Shown one piece after another: positions 29,113 to 40,380 of a stretch of 52,151 nucleotides of DNA. The notes below the pieces were generated by a model. It searched no databases and was not told where the DNA came from. It worked only from the letters and a program-made list of their open reading frames with translations. The stretch covers positions 1 through 52,151 of the forward strand of contig JAAEZQ010000023.1 in NCBI GenBank assembly GCA_018222805.1, in the 5' to 3' direction. Made by a program: the position numbers and the translations under genes. This DNA comes from Vibrionaceae bacterium. Lineage in GTDB: Bacteria; Pseudomonadota; Gammaproteobacteria; Enterobacterales; Vibrionaceae. Within the stretch, counting starts at the first letter, position 1, and each line of letters begins with the position of its first letter.

Positions 29113-29823
29113 ATGGCAATTTATTTAACTGAACTTGGTAATACGTTTACATTTCCCTCCCCTTATAAAGCGTTAAACGAACCTAATGGGCTACTGGCTT
29201 TTGGTGGCGACTTGAACCCCATGAGAATACTTCAAGGCTATCATCAGGGGATCTTCCCTTGGTACGGGCCCGGTGAACCAATACTCTGGTGGAGCCCTTC
29301 CCCTCGCGCAGTTTTTGATCCTTTGATTTTTAAGCCATCCAAAAGTCTCAAAAAGTTTCAGCGAAAGAACAATTATCAAGTCACCCTCAACCAAGCTACC
29401 CAGAAGGTAATTCAGCTCTGCTCCTCAACCCGTCCCGAGAGCGAAACATGGCTTAATGAAGACATGCAAACATCTTACATAGAGCTTGCAGAGCTGGGAT
29501 ATTGCCACTCGGTAGAAGTATGGCATGACGGTGAATTAGTTGGGGGCTTATACGGGTTAAGTATTGGCCAGCTTTTTTGTGGTGAATCTATGTTTAGCTT
29601 AAAGGATAACGCATCGAAAATAGCTTTGTGGTATTTGTGTGTGCATCTGAAATCAAACCAAGGTCAATTGATCGACTGTCAGGTCATGAATCCTCATTTA
29701 GCATCACTGGGCGCATTCGAACTTGATCGGGACGAGTTTATGCAAAAGCTACTATCTTTAAGAGAAAAACAAATGGCTTCAGGCACTTTTGAGCCACAAG
29801 TTCTGCGGAATTCAGTATCATGA
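29113..29823 (+). CDS. aat: Leucyl/phenylalanyl-tRNA--protein transferase
   Basis: 236-residue aminoacyl-tRNA transferase that adds Leu or Phe to proteins with N-terminal Lys or Arg, creating N-degrons. Hallmarks are FPSPYKALNEPNGLLAFGGDL, split as PNGLLAFGGDL and GYHQGIFPWYGPGEPILWWSP, then SVEVWHDGELVGGLYGLSIG, FCGESMFS and DCQVMNPHLASLGA. Its stop overlaps the start of bpt by 4 bases. ClpS and ClpA, which act on the products, are encoded a few kilobases away. Confidence 0.96.
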   Translation: MAIYLTELGNTFTFPSPYKALNEPNGLLAFGGDLNPMRILQGYHQGIFPWYGPGEPILWWSPSPRAVFDPLIFKPSKSLKKFQRKNNYQVTLNQATQKVIQLCSSTRPESETWLNEDMQTSYIELAELGYCHSVEVWHDGELVGGLYGLSIGQLFCGESMFSLKDNASKIALWYLCVHLKSNQGQLIDCQVMNPHLASLGAFELDRDEFMQKLLSLREKQMASGTFEPQVLRNSVS

Positions 29824-30521
29824 GCACGGATCTACAACACATTCGCATTGGGTTAACCAACAACCATCCTTGTAACTATCTTCCAGGACGACAAGAGCGT
29901 GTTGCGGTCGCTCTCGATGACAACTTACATACAGAAGAAAACTATCAACTGCTGATGGCCAATGGCTTTCGTCGTAGTGGGGATACTATCTACAAACCAC
30001 ACTGTGAGCACTGCAATGCCTGCCAGCCAATACGTGTAGCGATAAAAGATTTCACACTCTCAAAAAGCCAAAAACGACTCCTGAAGAAAGGGCAATGTTT
30101 GCGCTGGGAAATGAAACCCAAAATGGATCCTGAGTGGTTTGAGCTCTATAGTCGCTACATTTGCAAGCGTCATAAGAATGGTACGATGTACCCTCCAAAA
30201 AGTGATGAGTTTGCTCGCTTTGCACAAACTGACTGGCTTACCACTTTATTTTTGCATGTCTATGACGAATCAGAACAATTAGTTGCCATCGGCGTAACAG
30301 ATGTTATGCCTAATTGTTCAAGTGCATTTTATACCTTTTTCGACCCTGATTACCCTCTATCACTTGGTACATTGGCGGTGTTGTATCAAATAAAGTACTG
30401 CCAAAAAAACAACCAGCAATGGCTATACTTGGGTTATCAGATAGATGAATGTCCAGCAATGAACTATAAAACACGCTTTCAACGCCACCAAAGGCTAGTA
30501 AATCAGCGTTGGCAAGGGTAG
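29820..30521 (+). CDS. bpt: Aspartate/glutamate leucyltransferase Bpt
   Basis: 233-residue bacterial protein transferase that adds Leu to N-terminal Asp or Glu, the second branch of the bacterial N-degron pathway. The N-terminal Cys cluster (NHPCNYLPGRQERV and CEHCNACQPIRVA), SKSQKRLLKKG and TFFDPDYPLSLGTLAVL are conserved features. ATGA overlap with aat shows translational coupling. E. coli lacks this gene; Vibrio vulnificus Bpt is the best-studied member. Confidence 0.95.
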   Translation: MSTDLQHIRIGLTNNHPCNYLPGRQERVAVALDDNLHTEENYQLLMANGFRRSGDTIYKPHCEHCNACQPIRVAIKDFTLSKSQKRLLKKGQCLRWEMKPKMDPEWFELYSRYICKRHKNGTMYPPKSDEFARFAQTDWLTTLFLHVYDESEQLVAIGVTDVMPNCSSAFYTFFDPDYPLSLGTLAVLYQIKYCQKNNQQWLYLGYQIDECPAMNYKTRFQRHQRLVNQRWQG

Positions 30522-30603
30522 AATACGCTCCAACTTTACATAATTACTATTTAGCGGCAAAATAAAGCCCGCTAAAATTTGCCTAATTTCTAAAGAGGAT
30601 TAA

Positions 30604-30822
<219 letters not shown>

Positions 30823-30845
30823 TCTCTGATTTTCGAATGCAAATA

Positions 30846-30874
30846 AAAAACGGAGCCTCGAGCTCCGTTTTTTA
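30846..30874. terminator. infA terminator
   Basis: AAAACGGAGCTCGAGG-like arms: ACGGAGC (30850-30856) and GCTCCGT (30862-30868) around CTCGA, followed by TTTTTAT. Confidence 0.9.
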
Positions 30875-30937
30875 TTTGTGATCGATAAATGATTAACAAG
30901 CCTATCGCGCATGATTCATGTTGCTCGAAATTTCATT

Positions 30938-30965
30938 AAAAAAGGATGCTAGCGCATCCTTTTTG
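30938..30965. terminator. clpA terminator
   Basis: AAAGGATGC and GCATCCTTT flank a short TAGC loop; T runs on both strands make it bidirectional. It ends the clpS-clpA transcript. Confidence 0.85.
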
Positions 30966-30985
30966 TTTCATAAACCGAGAGGTTA

Positions 30986-33256
30986 TTAGTGCACTGCGGC
31001 TTCTTTCTCGCTCAAATACTCAAATTCTAGAGCATCGTTTACGAGTGAAACCTTCACGGTGCCACCGTTAACCAAAGAGCCGAACAGAAGCTCGTTCGCC
31101 AAAGGTTTCTTAAGCTGCTCTTGGATAACACGTCCCATTGGACGAGCACCCATCGCTTTATCGTAACCCTTGTTTGCCAACCAGTGGCGCGCGTCTTGAG
31201 AGACTTCCATCGAGACACCTCGAGCATCCAGCTGCACTTGAAGCTCAACGATGAACTTATCGACAACTTGATGGATAACAGTCTCATCCAGGCTGTTAAA
31301 CCAGATGATGTTATCAAGGCGGTTACGGAACTCGGGCGTAAATACTTTCTTAATTTCCGCCATCGCATCGTGGCTGTTGTCTTGCTGAATCAAGCCGATC
31401 GATTTTCTTTCGGTTTCCGCAACACCCGCGTTGGTGGTCATTACAAGAATCACATTACGGAAATCCGCTTTGCGACCGTTATTGTCGGTGAGCGTACCGT
31501 TGTCCATAACTTGCAGTAACAAGTTGAAGATGTCCGGATGCGCTTTTTCGATCTCATCCAACAGAACGACTGAGTGCGGATGTTTGATCACTGCATCAGT
31601 GAGCAAGCCACCTTGGTCGTAACCCACATATCCCGGTGGAGCACCGATTAAACGGCTCACTGAGTGACGTTCACCGTATTCAGACATATCAAAACGCAGT
31701 AACTCAATACCCAGCAATTTAGATAGCTGAACGGTTACTTCCGTCTTACCCACACCTGTCGGGCCAGCAAACAAGAATGAACCTACAGGCTTGTTATCAA
31801 CGCCTAACCCCGCGCGGGTCAGCTTAATGGCCTCAGATAGCGCATCAATCGCATTGTCTTGTCCGAACACCAGCATTTTCATCTTCCTGTCCAAATTCTT
31901 CAGAATATCTTTATCCGAAGATGATACTGATTTCTCTGGAATTCGAGCCATTTTCGCAACCATGGCTTCAATGTCAGCCACGCCGACGGTTTTCTTACGT
32001 CGGCTTGCTGGCGCTAGGCGACTACATGCACCCGCTTCGTCAATAACGTCGATTGCTTTATCAGGCAAATGACGCTCATTAATGTACTTAGCCGAAAGCT
32101 CCACGGCAGCACGGAGTGCTTTATTTGTGTAGCGAACTTCGTGGTGCGCTTCGTACTTAGGCTTAAGGCCCATCAAAATCTTGGTTGTATCATCAAGGGA
32201 TGGTTCAACAATATCGATTTTTTGGAAGCGACGAGACAGAGCACGCTCTTTCTCAAAAATGTTGCTGTATTCTTGGTACGTTGTGGAGCCGATACAACGA
32301 AGCTTACCACTGCTCAGCAGAGGTTTAATTAAGTTGGCCGCATCGACTTGGCCACCAGACGCTGCGCCAGCACCGATGATAGTATGAATTTCGTCAATGA
32401 ATAGAATCGCGTCTTCTTCTTTTTCTAGTTGTTTAAGAATGGTCTTGAAACGCTTCTCAAAGTCACCACGGTACTTAGTACCAGCGAGCAAAGAACCAAT
32501 ATCCAAAGAGTAAATTACGCTATTTTCAATAACTTCAGGCACCTGCCCTTCAACAATTCTCCACGCCAGACCTTCGGCAATTGCTGTTTTACCCACGCCA
32601 GCTTCACCGACAAGCAATGGGTTATTTTTACGGCGACGACACAGTACTTGAATGGTACGCTCCAGCTCCTTGTCTCGACCAATTAGCGGATCAATATTTC
32701 CTGCTTTTGCCACTTGGTTTAAGTTGGTAGCAAAGCTCTCCAGACGCTCTTCTGCGTTCGAGTCATCCGTGCTTTCAGCGCTGAAAGAATCCGACGAAGA
32801 TGGGTCTTCACTCGCGCCTGACGCTTTAGTTATGCCATGGGAGATAAAATTAACGATGTCTAAACGAGAAATATCATTTTTTTTGAGAAGGTAAGCGGCG
32901 TGAGATTCCTGCTCACTGAAGATAGCAACAAGTACGTTTGCTCCTGTCACTTCATTTCGACCCGACGACTGAACATGAAACACTGCACGTTGCAGAACGC
33001 GTTGGAAACTTAAAGTCGGCTGGGTTTCACGCGTCTCATCGCTTTCCGGAATGAGAGGCGTTGTTTGATCGATAAATATATCGAGTTCGTTACGCAAAGC
33101 ATCAAGATCCGCTTTGCAGGCTAGAAGGGCTTCCTTAGCTGCATCATTTTCCAACAATGCAAGTAGGAGGTGTTCGACAGTCATAAACTCGTGACGTTTG
33201 TCGCGCGCACGAGCAAATGCACTGTTAAGGCTTGACTCTAGTTCTTTGTTTAGCAT
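30986..33256 (-). CDS. clpA: ATP-dependent Clp protease ATP-binding subunit ClpA
   Basis: 756-residue AAA+ unfoldase partner of ClpP. It has an N domain (about 1-140), two AAA+ modules with Walker A GEAGVGKT and GPTGVGKT, Walker B segments ([13 protein letters not shown] and [13 protein letters not shown]), and the ClpP-docking IGL loop in [11 protein letters not shown] chose the ATG at 33256 ([10 protein letters not shown]) because GGGAGG lies 6 bases upstream. It is downstream of clpS, its adaptor, in one operon; a small hairpin with a T run lies just before its ribosome site. Confidence 0.96.
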   Translation of the reverse strand: MLNKELESSLNSAFARARDKRHEFMTVEHLLLALLENDAAKEALLACKADLDALRNELDIFIDQTTPLIPESDETRETQPTLSFQRVLQRAVFHVQSSGRNEVTGANVLVAIFSEQESHAAYLLKKNDISRLDIVNFISHGITKASGASEDPSSSDSFSAESTDDSNAEERLESFATNLNQVAKAGNIDPLIGRDKELERTIQVLCRRRKNNPLLVGEAGVGKTAIAEGLAWRIVEGQVPEVIENSVIYSLDIGSLLAGTKYRGDFEKRFKTILKQLEKEEDAILFIDEIHTIIGAGAASGGQVDAANLIKPLLSSGKLRCIGSTTYQEYSNIFEKERALSRRFQKIDIVEPSLDDTTKILMGLKPKYEAHHEVRYTNKALRAAVELSAKYINERHLPDKAIDVIDEAGACSRLAPASRRKKTVGVADIEAMVAKMARIPEKSVSSSDKDILKNLDRKMKMLVFGQDNAIDALSEAIKLTRAGLGVDNKPVGSFLFAGPTGVGKTEVTVQLSKLLGIELLRFDMSEYGERHSVSRLIGAPPGYVGYDQGGLLTDAVIKHPHSVVLLDEIEKAHPDIFNLLLQVMDNGTLTDNNGRKADFRNVILVMTTNAGVAETERKSIGLIQQDNSHDAMAEIKKVFTPEFRNRLDNIIWFNSLDETVIHQVVDKFIVELQVQLDARGVSMEVSQDARHWLANKGYDKAMGARPMGRVIQEQLKKPLANELLFGSLVNGGTVKVSLVNDALEFEYLSEKEAAVH

Positions 33257-33268
33257 AAGTACCTCCCG

Positions 33269-33292
33269 AAAAAACAACTGGGGTTGTTCGAG
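33269..33292 (-). other. Terminator-like hairpin between clpS and clpA
   Basis: On the minus strand AACAAC and GTTGTT form a 6-bp stem (33273-33278 with 33283-33288 on the plus strand), followed by four more T bases and then the clpA ribosome site. It may be a partial terminator that sets the ClpS to ClpA ratio. Confidence 0.35.
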
Positions 33293-33304
33293 CAAGTCTT
33301 CTTT

Positions 33305-33625
33305 TTACGCTTGCTCCATAGTGCAAAGCAACGGATGTTCATTTTCCCTTGCGTACATCGTAACTTGCGCTACTTTTGTCTCGGCAATTTCTGCGCTGTA
33401 CGTTCCACAAACTGCCTTTCCTTCATAGTGAACCTTGAGCATTATTTGAGTTGCTCTATCTATATCATGAGAAAAGAATCGCTCAAGTACCTCTATGACG
33501 AAATCCATAGGTGTATAGTCATCATTGTTGAGTACAACGTTATACAGCTTAGGTGGCTGAATTTTTGTACTTTCTCGCTCCAGAAGATCAGAGTCTGGAG
33601 TGACCCATTCAAAATTTTTACTCAT
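33305..33625 (-). CDS. clpS: ATP-dependent Clp protease adaptor ClpS
   Basis: 106-residue adaptor that binds N-degron substrates and delivers them to ClpA. The substrate pocket residues are in [16 protein letters not shown] and [14 protein letters not shown], as in E. coli ClpS. It is upstream of clpA on the same strand and divergent from cspD, the same order as in E. coli. It acts on substrates produced by the nearby aat and bpt products. Confidence 0.97.
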   Translation of the reverse strand: MSKNFEWVTPDSDLLERESTKIQPPKLYNVVLNNDDYTPMDFVIEVLERFFSHDIDRATQIMLKVHYEGKAVCGTYSAEIAETKVAQVTMYARENEHPLLCTMEQA

Positions 33626-34353
33626 GGCAATTAAAGATATCGTATCAAAGGGTTGATGTTTTCGACCTATAAAAACAATCTACCACAAGCATGCAGCGCG
33701 GTGTAGTGAGAAGTGACACCGAAATAGAACTTTGATCGATAAAAGTTACTACCTATATAGAGACTAATGCACCTCTTGCAGGGGTGCAAATAAAAGATGC
33801 TTATCGATACGCCATGGGTTTTTACTCAAAAATACCGCCCCAATGAACAGAGCCATTTGTGCCCTTCGACCAGTGAAACCTATACCAACATCCCACTCGA
33901 TTAAGATCACATTTCCTACTTTCTAAGACGATATTTATCACGAAAACTTCATTTTTTATTCAATCAGAGGATTTCACTAAGTTAACAAACACAAATAGTA
34001 TGGCTATTTTTTAACTTCTCTATTTTCAGCTAAAACATCTGAACATCAGCGTACAGCCAGGAAAGTCTTTGCAAGATTGTTAATCTCACAAGTGATTTGT
34101 TTTCAATAATGTTTCTGTTTGTTGCAATACACTATTGACTGTGTGGACTGATTGACTACAGTGGAAAGTGTTGATGCATAAATCATCATTTTTGCGGAGC
34201 TATGATCTTATTTCCGTGGAGTGGCGGTTTACATCGGCGTGATGAACGAACTGAAAGACGTTTGTCCGCAGTCGTTAATAGTAGTTTCAAGTTAAAGGTA
34301 TAACTTGATTGTAGTAACAACATCAGTAAAAAATGCATGAGGGATGTAACAGC
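33626..34353. other. 728-base spacer between divergent clpS and cspD
   Basis: No gene found. There is an isolated hairpin, TGCACCTC with GGGGTGCA (33768-33788, one G-U pair), that has no U tract on either strand. The right-hand part, from about 34100, is probably the long 5' leader of cspD and contains ATTGACTG/ATTGACTA repeated near 34135 and 34151. The spacing is large for two housekeeping genes and could hold a small RNA, but I see no clear promoter-terminator pair. Confidence 0.4.
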
Positions 34354-34572
34354 ATGGCTACAGGTACAGTAAAGTGGTTTAACAATGCCAAAGGATTTGG
34401 GTTTATCTGTTCTGACGAAGAAGAGGGAGATATCTTTGCCCACTACTCAACTATCCGGATGGACGGTTATCGTACACTGAAAGCAGGCCAACAAGTCTCA
34501 TACGAGATCGAAAAAGGTCCGAAAGGCTGTCACGCAAGTAGCGTAGTGCCAATTGAAAACCAAGCGAAATAA
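34354..34572 (+). CDS. cspD: Cold-shock-like protein CspD
   Basis: 72-residue CSD protein with the RNA-binding motifs KGFGFI (RNP1) and DIFAHYSTI (RNP2). Start MATGTVKWF at 34354, behind GAGGGA; an in-frame ATG 21 bases earlier overlaps that site. Divergence from clpS-clpA matches E. coli, where CspD is a stationary-phase inhibitor of DNA replication rather than a cold-induced protein, so the CspD name rests on context and length. Confidence 0.92.
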   Translation: MATGTVKWFNNAKGFGFICSDEEEGDIFAHYSTIRMDGYRTLKAGQQVSYEIEKGPKGCHASSVVPIENQAK

Positions 34573-34655
34573 TTATAGCGCTGTAGAAAACAAACCATTG
34601 CTCTCGTAACAATGGCTCAAGACATAACTTTGAATTTGTTGTTACGCAGAGAAAA

Positions 34656-34684
34656 ATAAACCCGCCAAGCAAGCGGGTTTATTA
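34656..34684. terminator. Bidirectional terminator between cspD and icd
   Basis: AATAAACCCGC and GCGGGTTTATT form an 11-bp stem around CAAGCAA. Serves both converging genes. A second stem, ACACACCG-CGCA-CGGTGTGT, lies at 34695-34714 on the icd side. Confidence 0.88.
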
Positions 34685-34725
34685 TTACCTGAAGAACACA
34701 CCGCGCACGGTGTGTCACATCTCTA

Positions 34726-36960
<2,235 letters not shown>

Positions 36961-36971
36961 CTATTTTTTAA

Positions 36972-37007
36972 TCAACTTGTGGGTTGATCAACTCAAGTTC
37001 TGAGTTG
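36972..37007 (-). promoter_or_regulatory. Tandem stem-loops in the icd leader
   Basis: ATCAAC-TTGTGG-GTTGAT (36972-36988) and CAACTCA-AGTTC-TGAGTTG (36989-37007) lie next to each other, 20-56 bases ahead of the icd start codon. They could affect mRNA stability or bind a regulator. Confidence 0.35.
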
Positions 37008-37261
37008 GTTTCTTTGACGCACTGCGCTTATGAGAAGTACGATTCGACTCGATAACGCAACATGCGGTGTGCACCCTTTGTTATAGTTTGAAGCGCTGGG
37101 CTCTGAATCCATGAGTGCACTGATATAATTAAACAATTAACGCGAAATAGTCTATCATTCTGTGCGCGTTTATTAAATTTAGGCGCGCAAATGATATCCG
37201 ATCATAATAAAACTTAAAACTTTCAAACACAGTTCATTTACATTTTTGCAGGGTAGTTAAC

Positions 37262-37972
37262 ATGTCATCTCGCACAGGTTATGAAAAAGGTCGTCGTAGT
37301 AATCAATCTAAAGCGGGGCATTTAAAACGTTCTGGGACATCCAGTCGTTCCCATGAACATGCGAAGAATAGACGCCGCCCTACCCATGCAGCACAAAATA
37401 AAAAACCACGCATCGACCCTAAAGACCGAAAAGTCATTATCTTTAATAAACCTTATGACACGCTTAGTCAGTTTACTGATGGTGACGGGCGTAAAACACT
37501 TGCCGATTACATTCCGGTGAAAGATGTCTACGCTGCTGGTCGATTAGATCGTGATAGTGAAGGCCTTATGGTGCTCACTAACGACGGTATTTTGCAGGCA
37601 AAATTAACACAGCCTAAGTCTAAATCCCCTAAAACGTACTGGGTACAAGTCGATGGTGCGCCTGAAGAAGCCGATCTTGATAAATTGCGTAAAGGGGTTG
37701 AACTGAAGGACGGGATGACGCTACCAGCTAAAGTTGAGGTGATGGATGCACCCGAGCTCTGGGACAGAATGCCACCTGTGCGCTTTCGTGCCAATATTCC
37801 TACCACCTGGTTAGCGATAACCATCATCGAGGGAAGAAACCGCCAAGTGAGACGCATGACCGCTCATATCGGCTTCCCTACTCTGCGCTTGGTGCGTTTT
37901 TCAATGGGGGATATCGAGCTAGGTGATCTACAGCCGGGAGAGTGGCGAGAGATCGAGGTAAAACAACTTTAA
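37262..37972 (+). CDS. rluE: 23S rRNA pseudouridine-2457 synthase RluE
   Basis: 236-residue RsuA-family pseudouridine synthase. A basic, Ser/Arg-rich N-terminal tail of about 50 residues is followed by the catalytic domain: [14 protein letters not shown], the active-site Asp in [19 protein letters not shown], and [20 protein letters not shown]. There is no S4 domain, as in RluE and RluF. Divergence from icd as in E. coli supports RluE. Confidence 0.93.
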   Translation: MSSRTGYEKGRRSNQSKAGHLKRSGTSSRSHEHAKNRRRPTHAAQNKKPRIDPKDRKVIIFNKPYDTLSQFTDGDGRKTLADYIPVKDVYAAGRLDRDSEGLMVLTNDGILQAKLTQPKSKSPKTYWVQVDGAPEEADLDKLRKGVELKDGMTLPAKVEVMDAPELWDRMPPVRFRANIPTTWLAITIIEGRNRQVRRMTAHIGFPTLRLVRFSMGDIELGDLQPGEWREIEVKQL

Positions 37973-37975
37973 TGG

Positions 37976-38006
37976 AAAAAGCCAGTAGCAACAGCTACTG
38001 GCTCCC
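37976..38006 (-). terminator. Terminator for the DUF2057 gene
   Basis: GCCAGTAGC and GCTACTGGC form a 9-bp stem around AACA. Only the minus strand has a U tract (TTTTTCC), so it serves the gene at 38039-38701; rluE converges on it. Confidence 0.8.
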
Positions 38007-38038
38007 TAAAAGCAGTCACCTACATTGAGTGAGTGCGA

Positions 38039-38701
38039 TTACTTCTGGTCAACCAACCACTTACGGAAGGCTTTACGCTCGTTTGGCGACAATTTCAAAT
38101 ACGACATTTTCGCTTTTTGCATTTCTAGGCTATCTTGACCACCAGACTTCGCTGCCTGCTGCGCACCGTTTACTAGACCCACATCGGCAACTGGTGCGAT
38201 TGCACTGCCCGCAAAAGTAATGCCATTGGCTGCGTTATAAATAGCAAGTTGCTCGTCAAGGTTTGAGTACGGGAACATGCCCTTTTGTCCCACCATTTTG
38301 ACTTGGTCGTAGTCTACATCGCTGTCATTGAGGCTAACATTCCAATCTATTTTATCGCCATCAAACACTTTTCTTGCTTGTAGTAGCTCGTTCAGTTGCG
38401 GACCATCGATTTCCAATTCGCCACCATTGACATCCAAAGTAAGAATATAAGGCGCTGAAGTGAAGTTACCACGCTGTTCACCTCGACCTAACATCGTATT
38501 CATGCGCAATACGATTTGATTCGGCCCCGTCGCCAGCATAAATGGTTTATCCATCTGTTTCGCATCCTGGCTATTGATAAATAGCACTTCAATCCCCTGA
38601 GACGCATCCAGTTCCGTCAATGAATTGGTATTTGCATACGCATTAGGGACACTCAACGCGGAAAGCGCCATTAAAATCGAAGTCCAGATTGTACGTTTCA
38701 T
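38039..38701 (-). CDS. DUF2057 family periplasmic protein (YccT-like)
   Basis: 220-residue secreted protein with a signal peptide (MKRTIWTSILMALSALSVPNA, shortened here to its hydrophobic ILMALSALSV core; cleavage near AYA-NT). GIEVLFINSQDAK, GPNQIVLRMNTMLGRGEQRG and FTSAPYILTLDV are DUF2057 features. E. coli YccT (CsgI) inhibits curli assembly, but the Vibrio protein is probably only distantly related in role. C-terminal KLSPNERKAFRKWLVDQK is typical. The upstream side has a palindromic repeat at 38728-38789. Confidence 0.83.
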   Translation of the reverse strand: MKRTIWTSILMALSALSVPNAYANTNSLTELDASQGIEVLFINSQDAKQMDKPFMLATGPNQIVLRMNTMLGRGEQRGNFTSAPYILTLDVNGGELEIDGPQLNELLQARKVFDGDKIDWNVSLNDSDVDYDQVKMVGQKGMFPYSNLDEQLAIYNAANGITFAGSAIAPVADVGLVNGAQQAAKSGGQDSLEMQKAKMSYLKLSPNERKAFRKWLVDQK

Positions 38702-38727
38702 GATTTAACCCTTTTTATCATTAAGTT

Positions 38728-38789
38728 TTATACCCAAATAACCTCGAAGCCTTGAGTTCACCATGCAATTTAAGCTCATTTGGGTATAA
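38728..38789. repeat. Short palindromic repeat element
   Basis: TTATACCCAAAT (38728-38739) and ATTTGGGTATAA (38778-38789) are perfect 12-base inverted copies around a 38-base centre. Palindromes with TATACCCAAAT ends are, as I recall, dispersed in Vibrio genomes between genes. Lies between the DUF2057 gene and the porin terminator. Confidence 0.6.
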
Positions 38790-38814
38790 CGCTTACAGCT
38801 TCCCTATATAATCA

Positions 38815-38839
38815 AAAAGGCCGCATAAATGCGACCTTT
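38815..38839 (-). terminator. Porin gene terminator
   Basis: AAAGGCCGCA and TGCGACCTTT pair with one G-U on the minus strand, followed by TTTGAT. Ends the gene at 38868-39866. Confidence 0.8.
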
Positions 38840-38867
38840 GGATTACATTCAACTTGATGTCAAGTTA

Positions 38868-39866
38868 TTAGAATGTGAAGTACATACCTGCTACAGCACC
38901 GTCAGCTTCAACCTTGTTGTTGCTGTCTGCTTCGGCTTCGAAATCAGAGTATTCAACGAACGCTGCGATGTTGCTAGAAACTGCGTAGTCTGCACCTACA
39001 GTGTAGTAAGTGATTTCTTCGTCGTTATCACCGTCAGTAAAGCCGAATGAAGTGTAAAGACGTACTTTTTCGATTTGGTAGTCTAGAGCAGCAGAAACTG
39101 TTTCTAGGTCTGTAGCGCCATCGATATCTTCAGATACGTAGTTCACTGCTGCACCGAAGTTAGCTACGCTCAAACGTGCTGCTACACCCATGATGCTGTG
39201 ATCATCACCTAGACCACGGTTGCCTTGATCTTGGTAAGTTGCACCTACAGTGAACATTTCGTTGATTGCGTACTGAGCAGACACACCGTATACAACATCT
39301 TCAGCTTCAGCAGAAGATAGGTAAGAGTCAGCAATTAACTTAAGACCACCAGTTGTGTACTTCATTGAAATTGCATGGCCAGCAGACTCAACAGAGTTAA
39401 CGAAGTCATCCATGTAACCGAAGCCTTCGTTAGTGTTATCGATTGTGATTGCATCTAGAGAATCACCGAAATCACCGATTTCACCTGCAGCGATACCGAA
39501 GTTTTCACCAACGCTGAAGCCGATGTAAAGGTCATCAGTTTTCACTGAATGATCGTCATCCAACTTGCCTTCCCAACCGTTAAAACCGTTGCCGTTTTCG
39601 ATTTCGAAAGAACCGAATGCAGTTACGCTATCGTTTAGCTTGTGTGTTGCATCGATCTGGATTTTAGCCCATAGGTCTACGTCTAGATCAGAGTCAGATT
39701 CTGTAGCTACACCAGCGCTAGTTACTGTTGTTTCAGCAGCACTTAGGTAAGTATCGATCTCACCTTTAACGTTGAATGAAGTAGTACCGTCATCGTAGAT
39801 GTTGCCTGCAGCAAGTGCAGAAGTAGATACAGTTGCAACTGCTAATGCTAAAAGAGTCTTTTTCAT
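38868..39866 (-). CDS. Gram-negative outer-membrane porin (OmpU/Porin_4 type)
   Basis: 332-residue porin. The signal peptide MKKTLLALAVATVSTSALA is followed by a mature beta-barrel rich in Asp, Gly and aromatic residues. YTVGADYAVSSNIAAFVEY and the C-terminal GMYFTF, ending in Phe, are the outer-membrane sorting signature. The acidic sequence is normal for a marine Vibrio porin. I cannot assign it to OmpU, OmpT or another named porin from the sequence alone. It is a single-gene unit with a leader of AT-rich sequence. Confidence 0.9.
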   Translation of the reverse strand: MKKTLLALAVATVSTSALAAGNIYDDGTTSFNVKGEIDTYLSAAETTVTSAGVATESDSDLDVDLWAKIQIDATHKLNDSVTAFGSFEIENGNGFNGWEGKLDDDHSVKTDDLYIGFSVGENFGIAAGEIGDFGDSLDAITIDNTNEGFGYMDDFVNSVESAGHAISMKYTTGGLKLIADSYLSSAEAEDVVYGVSAQYAINEMFTVGATYQDQGNRGLGDDHSIMGVAARLSVANFGAAVNYVSEDIDGATDLETVSAALDYQIEKVRLYTSFGFTDGDNDEEITYYTVGADYAVSSNIAAFVEYSDFEAEADSNNKVEADGAVAGMYFTF

Positions 39867-40380
39867 AATTAATCCACTGCCTTTTCTTAGTTTGGGATAT
39901 CCTTTTCCGGTTCCCTTTTTTATATCTTTGAGCGCTTGCGTTAACTAGTTGTTACGCAATGCTTTCCCAAAATCTGCGCTCTAGAGTGCAAAAGATTATT
40001 CTGCCTGTCAAATTTTCTAAACTCAAATGTAAAAAAACAAAAAAAACCTTACTTAACAACACCTTGAAATTTTACGCCTCATTTTTTAGATTAACATCTA
40101 AACAATAAACTTAATTTTTTAACAATCACGCAACCACCAATCATAGATACAAACACCAAAATTTTCTTATAACCAGACCACAAACCAGAATATAATTCTT
40201 TATAATAAAATATTGTGGCATTTTATATATAATTAGTAATGAACTTGATTTCATTTAGATAAGGTTCAATCTTTTTTTGTGAAGAAGATCCATATTCCGA
40301 ACAAAAGCATTCCATTTTGTGAACTACTTTACAGCTAGTGAACTGTGCTACTATTCGCCTCCAACGCATTTGAGGCCCGT
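39867..40380. other. 514-base control region between porin and dinG
   Basis: No gene found. Next to the porin start there is an inverted repeat, TTGCGT (39936-39941) and ACGCAA (39954-39959). The centre (about 40020-40220) is very A/T-rich with A and T runs, as expected for a region bent or bound by H-NS. A promoter for dinG is possible at 40328-40354. Confidence 0.5.
40328..40354 (+). promoter_or_regulatory. Possible dinG promoter
   Basis: TTTACA (40328-40333) and an extended -10, TG-C-TACTAT (40346-40354), are separated by a 15-base spacer. No LexA box (CTG-N10-CAG) is visible near it. Confidence 0.35.

Noticed and set aside
30823..30985. tRNA-Ser expected between infA and clpA from E. coli gene order
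   Set aside because: Only two terminators are present; no cloverleaf or TTCGAATC-like T loop can be formed.
40300..40380. LexA/SOS box ahead of dinG
   Set aside because: No CTG-N10-CAG palindrome is present; ACAGCTAGTGAACTGT has the half-sites in the wrong order.
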